DNA of 64,000 nt. Source: Lutibacter sp. A64. GTDB lineage: Bacteria > Bacteroidota > Bacteroidia > Flavobacteriales > Flavobacteriaceae. Position 1 is the stretch's first letter. Each line of letters opens with the position of its first letter. The notes beneath the pieces are model-generated. The model did no database searches. It was not told the origin of the DNA and worked only from the letters and a program-made list of their open reading frames with translations. The position numbers and the translations under genes were made by a program. The stretch is taken from the NCBI RefSeq assembly GCF_022429565.1, contig NZ_CP092487.1, positions 1,397,001 to 1,461,000 of the forward strand, written 5' to 3'. Shown here piece by piece: positions 43,279-52,900 of the stretch.

Positions 43279-45531
43279 TTAATCACAATCATAAACGTAA
43301 TCTGTATTACTTGTAATTGTGAATCCTTGTGTATAAATAGTAGCTGAACTAGTACGTAATAAACCACTAGCATCAATTGTATTATTTATTTCTCCAATAA
43401 CAGTTCCACTCCCATCTTTAGAAACCGTCTTTTTTAGCTGACAATCTTGGTATGTATGTGTATCAGTTTGAGTAATTGCATTACTAGAATCATAGGTTTG
43501 TACAAGTTGAGGGAAACTTTCTTCTGTACTCAAGAAATCAGAATATACCACGTAACTACCCAATTTTCCATCTGATGAATATATATCGGTACGCGTTAAT
43601 CTATTATTTGCATCATATTTATCAATAGAATATCCTGTTAATGTTCCTGAAGAATCATAGGTATTAGCTTTCACAGTTTGATCGTTATTATAGTTATATT
43701 CAGTATAATTTTGCAATGAACCTCCTAATTTACTTTCAGATTTTATTCTTCGTCCCTGTACATCATACTGAAAACTAGTAACTAAATTTCCATAACCTGT
43801 AGAAGTTGTAATTGATGAAAGTTTTTTTGAACCACTTATAACCGTATAACCATAAGTAACCGTTGTTGTAACCCCCGAAGAAACAGTTGTTGTCTTTTCT
43901 ACATAACATTCAGGAAGGTTACAGGAATTACCACTTCCTCCCCCATTAATTACTGTTATTGTCTTAATAATCTCATCTGATCCTGCTGAATTAGTCGCGA
44001 CTAATTTTACTTCATAATCGCCTGCTGTTTCAAAGGTAAATTTTGGGTGTTCTTCTGTAGAACTAAAACTTGTGCCTTCGGCTGACCATTGGTAACTATC
44101 GGCATCGGTACTTTCGTTAGTAAAACTGACTTCTGTGCCTGCTTCTGGTGTGGCTGGTGTAAAACTGAATGCTGCAACTGGCGCTTCTTGAGCCGCTGTA
44201 ACTGTTATTGTTTTTATAATCTCATCTGAACCAGCTGAATTGGTAACGACTAATTTTACTTCATAATCGCCTGCTGTTTCAAAGGTAAATTTTGGGTGTT
44301 CTTCTGTAGAACTAAAACTTATGCCTTCGGCTGACCATTGGTAACTATCGGCATCGGTACTTTCGTTAGTAAAACTTACTTCTGTGCCTGCTTCTGGTGT
44401 GGCTGGTGTAAAACTGAATGCTGCAACTGGCGCTTCTTGAGCCGCTGTAACTGTTATTGTCTTAATAATCTCATCTGATCCTGCTGAATTAGTCGCGACT
44501 AATTTTACTTCATAATCGCCTGCTGTTTCAAAGGTAAATTTTGGGTGTTCTTCTGTAGAACTAAAACTTATGCCTTCGGCTGACCATTGGTAACTATCTG
44601 CATCGGTACTTTGGTTAGTAAAACTCACTTCTGTTCCTGCTTCTGGTGTGGCTGGTGTAAAACTGAATGCTGCAACTGGCGCTTCTTGAGCCGCTGTAAC
44701 TGTTATTGTCTTAATAATCTCATCTGATCCTGCTGAATTAGTCGCGACTAATTTTACTTCATAATCGCCTGCTGTTTCAAAGGTAAATTTTGGGTGTTCT
44801 TCTGTAGAACTAAAACTTATGCCTTCGGCTGACCATTGGTAACTATCTGCATCGGTACTTTGGTTAGTAAAACTCACTTCTGTTCCTGCTTCTGGTGTGG
44901 CTGGTGTAAAACTGAATGCTGCAACTGGCGCTTCTTGAGCCGCTGTAACTGTTATTGTCTTAATAATCTCATCTGATCCTGCTGAATTAGTCGCGACTAA
45001 TTTTACTTCATAATCGCCTGCTGTTTCAAAGGTAAATTTTGGGTGTTCTTCTGTAGAACTAAAACTTATGCCTTCGGCTGACCATTGGTAACTATCTGCA
45101 TCGGTACTTTGGTTAGTAAAACTCACTTCTGTTCCTGCTTCTGGTGTGGCTGGTGTAAAACTGAATGCTGCAACTGGCGCTTCTTGAGCCGCTGTAACTG
45201 TTATTGTCTTAATAATCTCATCTGATCCTGCTGAATTAGTCGCGACTAATTTTACTTCATAATCGCCTGCTGTTTCAAAGGTAAATTTTGGGTGTTCTTC
45301 TGTAGAACTAAAACTTATGCCTTCGGCTGACCATTGGTAACTATCTGCATCGGTACTTTGGTTAGTAAAACTCACTTCTGTTCCTGCTTCTGGTGTGGCT
45401 GGTGTAAAACTAAATGCTGCAACTGGAATTTCTTCTATTTCATCTTTTTTGGAACAAGCCAAAATAAATGAAAACAAAATAAACGAAAAAAAGAATCCTT
45501 TTAATACTGTTAATAAATGGTGTGATTTCAT
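43279..45531 (-). CDS. Surface lipoprotein with six PKD repeats
   Basis: A 750-residue lipoprotein (FILACSKKDE, Cys26). Residues 36-533 are six PKD domains of 83 residues (PVAAFSFTPATPEAGTEVSF...YQWSAEG...FETAGDYEVKLVATNSAGS), nearly identical to each other. A Gly/Ser linker (NGGGSGNSCNLPECYV) leads to a C-terminal region of about 210 residues with YD/RHS-like sequence (YDVQGRRIKSESKLG, YDANNRLTRTDIY, YDSSNAITQTDTH). Probably an extended surface stalk presenting a beta-rich tip, perhaps for adhesion or polysaccharide binding. Repeats 1-4 share NQST and repeats 5-6 NEST. A 56-residue lipoprotein gene lies upstream. Confidence 0.88.
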   Translation of the reverse strand: MKSHHLLTVLKGFFFSFILFSFILACSKKDEIEEIPVAAFSFTPATPEAGTEVSFTNQSTDADSYQWSAEGISFSSTEEHPKFTFETAGDYEVKLVATNSAGSDEIIKTITVTAAQEAPVAAFSFTPATPEAGTEVSFTNQSTDADSYQWSAEGISFSSTEEHPKFTFETAGDYEVKLVATNSAGSDEIIKTITVTAAQEAPVAAFSFTPATPEAGTEVSFTNQSTDADSYQWSAEGISFSSTEEHPKFTFETAGDYEVKLVATNSAGSDEIIKTITVTAAQEAPVAAFSFTPATPEAGTEVSFTNQSTDADSYQWSAEGISFSSTEEHPKFTFETAGDYEVKLVATNSAGSDEIIKTITVTAAQEAPVAAFSFTPATPEAGTEVSFTNESTDADSYQWSAEGISFSSTEEHPKFTFETAGDYEVKLVVTNSAGSDEIIKTITVTAAQEAPVAAFSFTPATPEAGTEVSFTNESTDADSYQWSAEGTSFSSTEEHPKFTFETAGDYEVKLVATNSAGSDEIIKTITVINGGGSGNSCNLPECYVEKTTTVSSGVTTTVTYGYTVISGSKKLSSITTSTGYGNLVTSFQYDVQGRRIKSESKLGGSLQNYTEYNYNNDQTVKANTYDSSGTLTGYSIDKYDANNRLTRTDIYSSDGKLGSYVVYSDFLSTEESFPQLVQTYDSSNAITQTDTHTYQDCQLKKTVSKDGSGTVIGEINNTIDASGLLRTSSATIYTQGFTITSNTDYVYDCD
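43933..45426 (-). repeat. Six tandem 249-bp repeats encoding PKD domains
   Basis: Exact 249-bp periodicity: for example gccttcggctgacc recurs at 44074, 44323 and 44572. The four N-terminal copies are almost identical at DNA level, including silent sites, showing recent duplication or gene conversion; the two C-terminal copies differ at a handful of positions. Copy number is likely to vary and to be hard to assemble. Confidence 0.95.
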
Positions 45532-45740
45532 GCTGAAAATAATTTAGTTAGAGAATTTAAAAAATAGATTTTTACTTCGATAAAAGTAATTTCAAAGTTG
45601 TTTAAATGCTATACGGCATTTGCCCTATTTTCAAATAAGAAGTCTCTAATTTTACTAATTTCACACCTTTAATTAGCTCTATTAATAAAAATTATACAAA
45701 TTAAAATATAGTAATCGTAAAAAATTGAATTATAAATTAA

Positions 45741-45911
45741 TTATTCAATAGTATCTAATATAATTGTATTTGAAGGATTTTTTATCACTGAATCAATTAT
45801 AACTACGTCTTTTTCATCAAGAATTGGACTATCGATAAATTCTTTCTCTTTTCTTTCTGTTTTACAGCTTAAAAAAAGTAGTAATAAACTTAAATAAAAT
45901 ATCTTTTTCAT
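45741..45911 (-). CDS. 56-residue small lipoprotein
   Basis: Short frame MKKIFYLSLLLLFLSCKTERKEKEF...ILDTIE with a textbook lipoprotein signal: two Lys, a leucine-rich core and the lipobox LFLSC (Cys16). The mature part is 40 residues, acidic and Ile/Val-rich. Unknown function; transcribed in the same direction as the PKD gene but 209 bases upstream of it. Confidence 0.6.
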   Translation of the reverse strand: MKKIFYLSLLLLFLSCKTERKEKEFIDSPILDEKDVVIIDSVIKNPSNTIILDTIE

Positions 45912-46404
45912 CTTTTGGATTTTATTGTAGGTTATCTTTTTTAAATAGTTCTAATTAAGTAATCTATATTATAAATTTAATAAATATTATGGACCTAGGA
46001 AATTTATGAGGATTTTTTTCGCAAGTGTGTTAAAACCAATTTATAAAATATGCAAGTTATAGAACTAATGCACCAAAAAGACGAAAACTATTATTTGATA
46101 ATTTCATAGATTTTTCATTATCTTAATTAAAGCTAACTCCTCACAACTACAATTTCAATACACTTATCCAACTAAAAAACCAGATAAAAATAATTTTTAC
46201 ACGGTATAATAAATAGTATTTATGAAAATGCAATTTTTTTATAAACTCAAATATAACGAAAATGAATAAATAGTTAAAGTATATGGTTGCAAAAAGTTCT
46301 CTTAAACAACTGACTTTAAAACGCTCTAAACAATTACAAAATCTTTTATGTATTTAGATGAAATTACGTAAGCTTTAGTAAATTTTAAGCCTTTATTGGC
46401 TTAA
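45912..46404. other. Gene-free intergenic stretch
   Basis: Very AT-rich with no convincing frame on either strand. The only structure noticed is a small hairpin ttaagcc-6-ggcttaa at 46385-46404, next to the repeat-like element that follows. Confidence 0.5.
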
Positions 46405-46494
46405 TAAGTGTCGAGAACAATCGTTTTAATTGTAAATAAAAGTTCTCGATACAATTTTTCTCTATTTCATTTAAAAAAACCACTCGAACCTGAT
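46405..46494. repeat. Intergenic repeat-like element with tcgagaac inverted arms
   Basis: Inverted arms tcgagaac (46411-46418) and gttctcga (46442-46449), followed by tacaatttttctctatttcattt and ending ccactcgaacctgat. From memory this resembles a degenerate element widely scattered between genes in Flavobacteriaceae (ttctcgataca...cactcgaactga). Copy number could not be checked. Confidence 0.45.
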
Positions 46495-46521
46495 GTATAA
46501 TACTTTTAATTTAGATTACAC

Positions 46522-46556
46522 AAAAAAAGCTTCGGCTATATAACCGAAGCTTTTTA
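46522..46556 (-). terminator. Terminator of the OMP beta-barrel gene
   Basis: Twelve-bp stem aaaaagcttcgg/ccgaagcttttt with A and T runs on both sides, 41 bases after the minus-strand stop codon. Confidence 0.88.
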
Positions 46557-46596
46557 TAAATTACTATGTATTTATTTTTATTAGAAAAGTAATCTA

Positions 46597-49299
46597 TTAA
46601 CCACGTCTAGGACCTCTTCTTTCACGGCCACCTCCGCCGCGTTTACTTTCTTTACCTGTTGGTGGTTTTAAACTATAGGTAAAACTTAACATTGCGTAAG
46701 TTCCTAAATTACTTTTAATAGTCTCTTGAAAATAACTATCAGAACTAGTTCTAACAAGACCTAAATCTTTATCTAAAATATCAAAAACTTGTAGTTTTAA
46801 GTTTCCTCTTTTTCCTTTTAAGAAAGCATAATCAAGTCCTAAATTCCAAATTGGAATGGTTTGAGAATCAAAATTATTGTCTGTGTATAAAGAAAAATCG
46901 AATTGAGTATCAAAGGTTAAACTATTTGTAATATCCCAGTCGAATTTTGAGTAATAATTTTGTTTTACATAATCTCTATCTTGGTTTTGTAACGAGTAAT
47001 TTGTTTTATTAAAGTTGTAGTTTGCTCCAACAGTTAAGTCTACTTTATTTTTATTTTCGTTACTAAAACTCAATCCAAAATTCCAACTTTTACTATCTGT
47101 CTCGTTATATTCACTATCTATAATTGTGGTATAATTGTTAATACTACCTCCAAGATTAATATTATATCTTAAATTTATATTATTTATTTTTTTACTTAAA
47201 TTTACTCGCCCACTTACACTTTCTTTATCTCCAAAGTTTTCATAGGTTGAAGTCGTTACATAATCATCGTTTATACTTCGACTAGAAATAATGGTATTTG
47301 TAGTTTTTGCATAACTTAAATTCGAATAAAAACTGGTTGCTTTACTAAAGTCGTGCGAGTTATACCTTAAACTAAAACTGTCATTTTTCTCTGGAGTTAA
47401 ATTTATATTACCTGTAGAAATATAAAGAGCATTAAAATCGTTTACAATTGGAGATACTTGATTAGCACTAGGTAACGATGTATTTTTGCTATATCTAAAT
47501 CGTAATCTTTTTCCTTTTTTATATTCGTACGTAAGTGAAGCTCTCGGTAAAAAATTATTGTAATTATTATCTATAACTTCAATATTATCTACCTCTAATT
47601 TTTGTTGCATTGTTTCTAGAGAACCCGATAAATATATTTGTAATTTATCTTTACTAAACACGTAACCTAACTGATTATTGTATACTTTTTTATTATAATC
47701 TAAATCGTAAATAAATGGATTTTGAACTAAGTCGTCAATTGTTTTAATTTGCTCAACACTTTCATCATTATTATTGTTATTTAAATTAGATGAAAAACTT
47801 ACCAAATGATGTTCTACAATAGGTTCCATATACCTAAACGAGACATTATAATTTAACGCTTTGTTTTTCTCGTCTTTAGTTGTTAACTCATTAATTTCGT
47901 TTGCACTAGTTCCATCTGTTGAATTTTTTGAATTTTGAAAATTCATATCTTTATTATCTGTAAAAGAAATACCACTTCTAACCCTTAAGTTTCTACCATT
48001 GTCGTTTAATTTTTTTCTATAAGAAAAATCTAGTTTCCCATTACTTCTATCATCTTCGCTTCTTGTTATTCTTTCACTACTGGCATCTAAATTATCATTT
48101 TCATCATAAAACTCTGTAGCGCTAAAGCTATCAGACTCTCTATCATCCTTTTTAAAACTTCCTCTAAACTCTAAATATTTACCTTCTACAGATCTATCTC
48201 TTAAACTAAAATTAACATTATGGTTGTTAGATATATTTTGACTATTGCTAGCGTTTTCTCTTGTAAATGAATCGTCTTGCGTAAACTGTGTTCTTTTTGA
48301 AGATTCTTCTTCTTCTCTATCTGAATATCCATAATTATAATCTAAATTAAAATTTAAGTCCTTCTTAAATTCGTAGTTATAATTTGCGCCAGCAGTTCCT
48401 GTGGTTAAAAAACCACTAGATCCTCCAACGCTTCCATCTCTCCTAAAAACTGTAGCACCTGTATTGTTGATATTATTTAATTTTCCAAATAGTGCTAATT
48501 GTGTTTTTGCTGTAAACCTATTTAAATCAAAATTAGTAGTATATCTATCATTTGTTCCAATACCTGCGCCTAATTTTCCAAAATAACCAGACTTTTTACC
48601 TTCTTTTAAAATTAGATTAATTATTTTATTTTTTTCACCATCTTTTATACCAGTTGTTCTGGTATCATCACTTTCTTCATCAATTATTTGTACACTTTTA
48701 ATGGCATCAGCATTTAAATTTTGAAGTGCAATAGTTTGGTCGTTATTAAAAAACTCTTTACCATCAACCAAAATTTTAGTAATACTTTCACCTTGTGCGC
48801 TTACTGCTCCATCTGTGCCAACTTCAACACCTGGTAATTTTTTAATTAAATCACCAACATTATCGTCTTGTTTTACCTTAAACGCCTTGGTATTAAATGC
48901 AACAGTATCTTGTTTAATTTTAATTGGCACCACCGCATTTATAGTAATCTCATCTAATACATTTATATCTTTTTTTAAAATAAATTTTCCCAAATCTAAT
49001 TCACTTTTTGTAACATCTATAGTTTGTTGATTTGCTTGGTAAGTCATTAAATAAACCTGTAGCAAATAAGTTCCTTGCTTAAATCCAGAAATATCAAAAC
49101 TACCATCTTGTTCTGTTGATGTATATTTTATCAACAAAGAGTCTGATGGTTGCAACAAAGCAACTGAGGCAAATTCTAATGGCTCGTTATCTTCATCTAA
49201 CACAACCCCCTTAATACTCTGAGAATAAGCAGTTTCAATTAAACAAAACAAAATAAAAAGAGCTAAAACAAATTGTTTTTTTAAACAATAATTAATCAT
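46597..49299 (-). CDS. TonB-receptor-like outer-membrane beta-barrel protein (OMP_b-brl_3)
   Basis: A 900-residue outer-membrane protein: signal peptide ending AYSQS, a CarboxypepD_reg-like domain (about 28-110; IKGVVLDEDNEPLEFASVALL), a plug (about 120-230; VGDLIKKLPGVEVGTDGAVSAQGESITKILVDGKEFF) and a C-terminal barrel of the OMP_b-brl_3 type. It ends in an unusual Gly/Arg tail (KESKRGGGGRERRGPRRG) after the last strand, so the barrel end is not the usual aromatic residue. No partner SusD gene, so not a glycan-uptake pair; the cargo is unknown. Upstream on the gene strand lie gttaac/ttaaca repeats (49401-49426). Confidence 0.88.
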   Translation of the reverse strand: MINYCLKKQFVLALFILFCLIETAYSQSIKGVVLDEDNEPLEFASVALLQPSDSLLIKYTSTEQDGSFDISGFKQGTYLLQVYLMTYQANQQTIDVTKSELDLGKFILKKDINVLDEITINAVVPIKIKQDTVAFNTKAFKVKQDDNVGDLIKKLPGVEVGTDGAVSAQGESITKILVDGKEFFNNDQTIALQNLNADAIKSVQIIDEESDDTRTTGIKDGEKNKIINLILKEGKKSGYFGKLGAGIGTNDRYTTNFDLNRFTAKTQLALFGKLNNINNTGATVFRRDGSVGGSSGFLTTGTAGANYNYEFKKDLNFNLDYNYGYSDREEEESSKRTQFTQDDSFTRENASNSQNISNNHNVNFSLRDRSVEGKYLEFRGSFKKDDRESDSFSATEFYDENDNLDASSERITRSEDDRSNGKLDFSYRKKLNDNGRNLRVRSGISFTDNKDMNFQNSKNSTDGTSANEINELTTKDEKNKALNYNVSFRYMEPIVEHHLVSFSSNLNNNNNDESVEQIKTIDDLVQNPFIYDLDYNKKVYNNQLGYVFSKDKLQIYLSGSLETMQQKLEVDNIEVIDNNYNNFLPRASLTYEYKKGKRLRFRYSKNTSLPSANQVSPIVNDFNALYISTGNINLTPEKNDSFSLRYNSHDFSKATSFYSNLSYAKTTNTIISSRSINDDYVTTSTYENFGDKESVSGRVNLSKKINNINLRYNINLGGSINNYTTIIDSEYNETDSKSWNFGLSFSNENKNKVDLTVGANYNFNKTNYSLQNQDRDYVKQNYYSKFDWDITNSLTFDTQFDFSLYTDNNFDSQTIPIWNLGLDYAFLKGKRGNLKLQVFDILDKDLGLVRTSSDSYFQETIKSNLGTYAMLSFTYSLKPPTGKESKRGGGGRERRGPRRG

Positions 49300-49400
49300 A
49301 AAAGTTCGTTTTTTGTGTTATATTTTATAACAACATTATTTTTTTATCTTTAATATGGGATAAAGTTCCTTCAAAAAAACAGAAATTCAGAAAAATATTT

Positions 49401-49426
49401 GTTAATTAATGTTAATGTTTGTTAAC
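49401..49426. promoter_or_regulatory. Repeated gttaa motifs upstream of the OMP gene
   Basis: Three gttaa copies, two of them forming the palindrome gttaa-6-ttaac (49411-49426), about 110 bases before the OMP start and also upstream of the divergent Mpo1-like gene. Possibly a regulator site. Confidence 0.35.
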
Positions 49427-49520
49427 GCACACGAATTACAATTTAAAAAACCTTGAATGGTATGTCATTCAATAAAACTATATTAGCAAATAGCTAGTAA
49501 TTTTTATAAAATACTAACAT

Positions 49521-49988
49521 ATGAAAACACAAAAACAATGGTTTGATGAATATGCTATAAGCCATCAAAATAAAACCAATCAATTAATACATTATTTCTG
49601 CGTACCTGCAATATTTTTTAGCATTGTTGGTTTGGTAATGAGTATTCCTTCTACTTTTATTTCAAATTTATTCAATATTAGTAATCCAATTATAGAAAAT
49701 TGGGCAGCTATAATTCTAATAGCCTTATTATTTTTTTATATAAAACTCTCTTACACTACGTTTATAAAAATGTTATTTTTTTCTTTACTGTGCTTAATTG
49801 GTAATTATTATTTATCTATTATTGCGCCATTATTATATACGTCTTTAATTATTTTTGTTGTTGCTTGGATTGGGCAATTTTATGGTCATAAATTAGAAGG
49901 TAAAAAACCCTCTTTTTTTAAAGACTTACAATTTTTATTAATTGGCCCTGCGTGGGTTTTTGAAAAAATATCAAAAAAACAGATTTAA
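49521..49988 (+). CDS. Mpo1-like (DUF962) membrane protein
   Basis: A 155-residue protein with four membrane helices: MKTQKQWFDEYAISHQNKTNQLIHYFCVPAIFFSIV at the start, WIGQFYGHKLEGKKPSFFKDLQFLLIGPAWVF at the end. The conserved His residues (SHQN, IHYF, GHKLEG) match yeast Mpo1, an iron-dependent dioxygenase of 2-hydroxy fatty acids. A similar role in sphingolipid or hydroxy-fatty-acid breakdown is plausible, since some Bacteroidota make such lipids. It lies five bases before the OmpA-family gene. Confidence 0.88.
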   Translation: MKTQKQWFDEYAISHQNKTNQLIHYFCVPAIFFSIVGLVMSIPSTFISNLFNISNPIIENWAAIILIALLFFYIKLSYTTFIKMLFFSLLCLIGNYYLSIIAPLLYTSLIIFVVAWIGQFYGHKLEGKKPSFFKDLQFLLIGPAWVFEKISKKQI

Positions 49989-49993
49989 GTTTT

Positions 49994-52900
49994 ATGACTA
50001 AAAATTTAATATATACAATAACATTTTTAATTTCAAGTATCTTATTTGGACAACAAAAAGAATACAAAATTTTTAATTCTGAAGTAAACTCTAAATATGC
50101 AGAACTTGGTGTTAATTTTTTAAATGCTAAAACTGTACTTTTTGCCTCCTCAAAAAAAACAGCGAATGATAGAAGTGCTGCTTTAACTAAAAGATTAAAT
50201 AAAAAACAACTTTTATTAGAATTTTATGTTGGTACATTAAACGATAGCAGTGATATTATAGAAACCAATAGAATTAAAAATGAATCGTTTATAAAGTTTA
50301 ATGAAAGTGATTTTGCGTTAAGTCCTAATAAAAAAACAATTTATTTTTGTGGTTATAATTACTACACAGAAGAAGCCAACAACACTAGAAATCGACAAGA
50401 ATCTATAAAACTTTTTAAAGCTGATATTGATGCTAATTTTAATATTTCAAATGTTTCACAAGTAACATTTAGTAATCCAAATTACTCTATAAAAAATCCC
50501 TCTATAAGTAAAGATGGTAAAAAATTATTTTTTGCTGCAAATATGCCAGACAGTTATGGTTATTATGATATTTATGTTTCAAATATTTTAAATGATGGTA
50601 GCTTAACCAGTCCAAAAAATTTAGGAAGTACTATTAACACTTCCGATGATGATTTGTATCCGTTTGTAGATAAAAATAACACACTTTATTTTGCTTCATT
50701 TGGACATAAAGGACAAGGAAGTTTAGATATTTTTAAAAGTGAATTTATAAATGGAACTTATGGTAAAGTTGAAAATTTACCTGCTCCAATAAATTCAAAA
50801 AGTGCAGATTTTGGATATGCAACCAACCCAAAGAACGATACCGGATTTTTTGTATCAAATAGAAAAAAAGGAAAAGGTGATGTAGATATTTATGGTTTTA
50901 AATTAGTTGATGTAGTAATTGAATGCAATCAATTAATAAGTGGTTTACTAATTGATAAAAACAACCAAAAACCCATTGCCAACGCTACATTAAAGATATA
51001 CAATACTAAAAATCAACTACTAGACTCTTTAACTTCTACTAAAGATGGTAGCTACCAATTTAATTTAAATTGCAATGAAACTTTTAAAATTTCAGCAGAA
51101 AAAGAACATTACAGCACTAACGAAATTTCTTTTAAAACCGACGCGACTTTAGATGCTGAAATTGTTGAAAATATTGAACTATCTCCGGTGCAATGTACTC
51201 AAAAAATTAACGGACTTATAACCGACAAGCTAACAACAAAAAATATTGAAAATAGCAGTTTAAAACTCTATAAAAACGGTGAAATTATTTCAGAGAAAAC
51301 AACACTTAAAAATGCGCTTTATACTTTTGAACTAGAATGTAATAATGAATATATAATTATTGCAACAAAAGAAGGCTTCCACCCTACTGAAATAAAGATT
51401 AACACCGATTCAAATTACAATAAAGAGCTCACTATAAATTTAGCTTTATCTCCACTTACTTGTAATCAATCAATTAACGGTGTTATTTCAAATAAATTAA
51501 CCAAAGAGCCTTTAATAAACACCGATTTAAAATTTTTTAAAAACACTGTATTAATAACTTCTGAAACTTTAAACAATCGTTCTAATTTTAATTTTGAATT
51601 AGAATGCGAGGCAACCTATAAAATAACCATTCAAAAAGAAGGATTCTTAGATGAAGATATCACAATAACTACAGACAAGCAGGCAGGCTTTACTTTTACT
51701 ACTAATATTGAACTTACACCTATTAAATGCAATCAGCTTATTTCTGGAACAATTTCTAATTCAGAAACCAATGAGCTGTTAAATAATACAACTGTTAAAC
51801 TATTTAAAAACAATGCATTAATCGATTCTCAACTTTCTGAAAATAAGTATAGTTTTAAAATAGAATGTGAAGAAATTTATAAAATTAGTGTTGAAAAAGA
51901 TGGTTTCCAAACTACTGAAATCACACTGAATTCTGACAATAAAAACGAATTCAATCATATTAAAAATATTGAACTTACACCTATCAAATGCAATCAGCTT
52001 ATTTCTGGAACAATTTCTAATTCAGAAACCAATGAGCTGTTAAATAATGAGACTGTTAAACTATTTAAAAACGATGCATTAATCGATTCTCAATTTTCTG
52101 AGAATAAGTACAGTTTTAAAATAGATTGCGACGAAAATTACAAAGTAGTTGTTGAAAAAGAAGGTTTTCAAACTGGTGAAACCACACTGAATTCTGACGA
52201 TAAAAATGAATTCAATCATATTAAAAACATTAAACTTACTCCTATTGAATGCAATCAACTTATTTCTGGAACAATTTCTAATTCAGAAACCAATGAACTG
52301 TTAAATAATGTAACTGTTAAACTATTTAAAAACAATGCATTAATCGATTCTCAACTTTCTGAAAATAAGTATAGTTTTAAAATAGAATGTGAAGAAATTT
52401 ATAAAATTAGTGTTGAAAAAGAAGGTTTCCAAACTGCTGAAACCACACTGAATTCTGACAATAAAAATGAATTCAATCATATTAAAAACATTAAACTTAC
52501 TCCTATTGAATGCAATCAAAATTTTATTGGTAAAATTATAGATGAAAATACAGAGAAAAGACTAAACAATTTAAAAGTTTCTTTATTTGAAAACAACCTT
52601 TTAAAAGCAACAATTGACTTAAAAGCATTTCAATTTAATTTTGATTTAGATTGTGATACTACATATAAAATCCGTGTAGAAAAAACAAATTACGAAAACA
52701 CTGAAATTACTTTTTCTACAGATACTATCACAGAAGCAACGATAGAAAAAATTATACAATTAAAACCTATTGATTGTGTGCAAATATTAAATGGTACAAT
52801 TTTAAACAAAGTTACAGAGTTACCAATTACTACAGGTCTTATAACCGTATTTTCAAATGAAAAAAAGTTAAAAGAAACTCTGATTGGTACAGATGGTAAT

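Noticed and set aside
43933-45426. CRISPR array or other short spaced repeat
   Set aside because: The 249-bp period has no unique spacers and is entirely in frame, encoding PKD domains.
46597-49299. SusC of a polysaccharide utilisation locus
   Set aside because: There is no SusD-like gene or glycoside hydrolase nearby and the barrel is of the OMP_b-brl_3 type.
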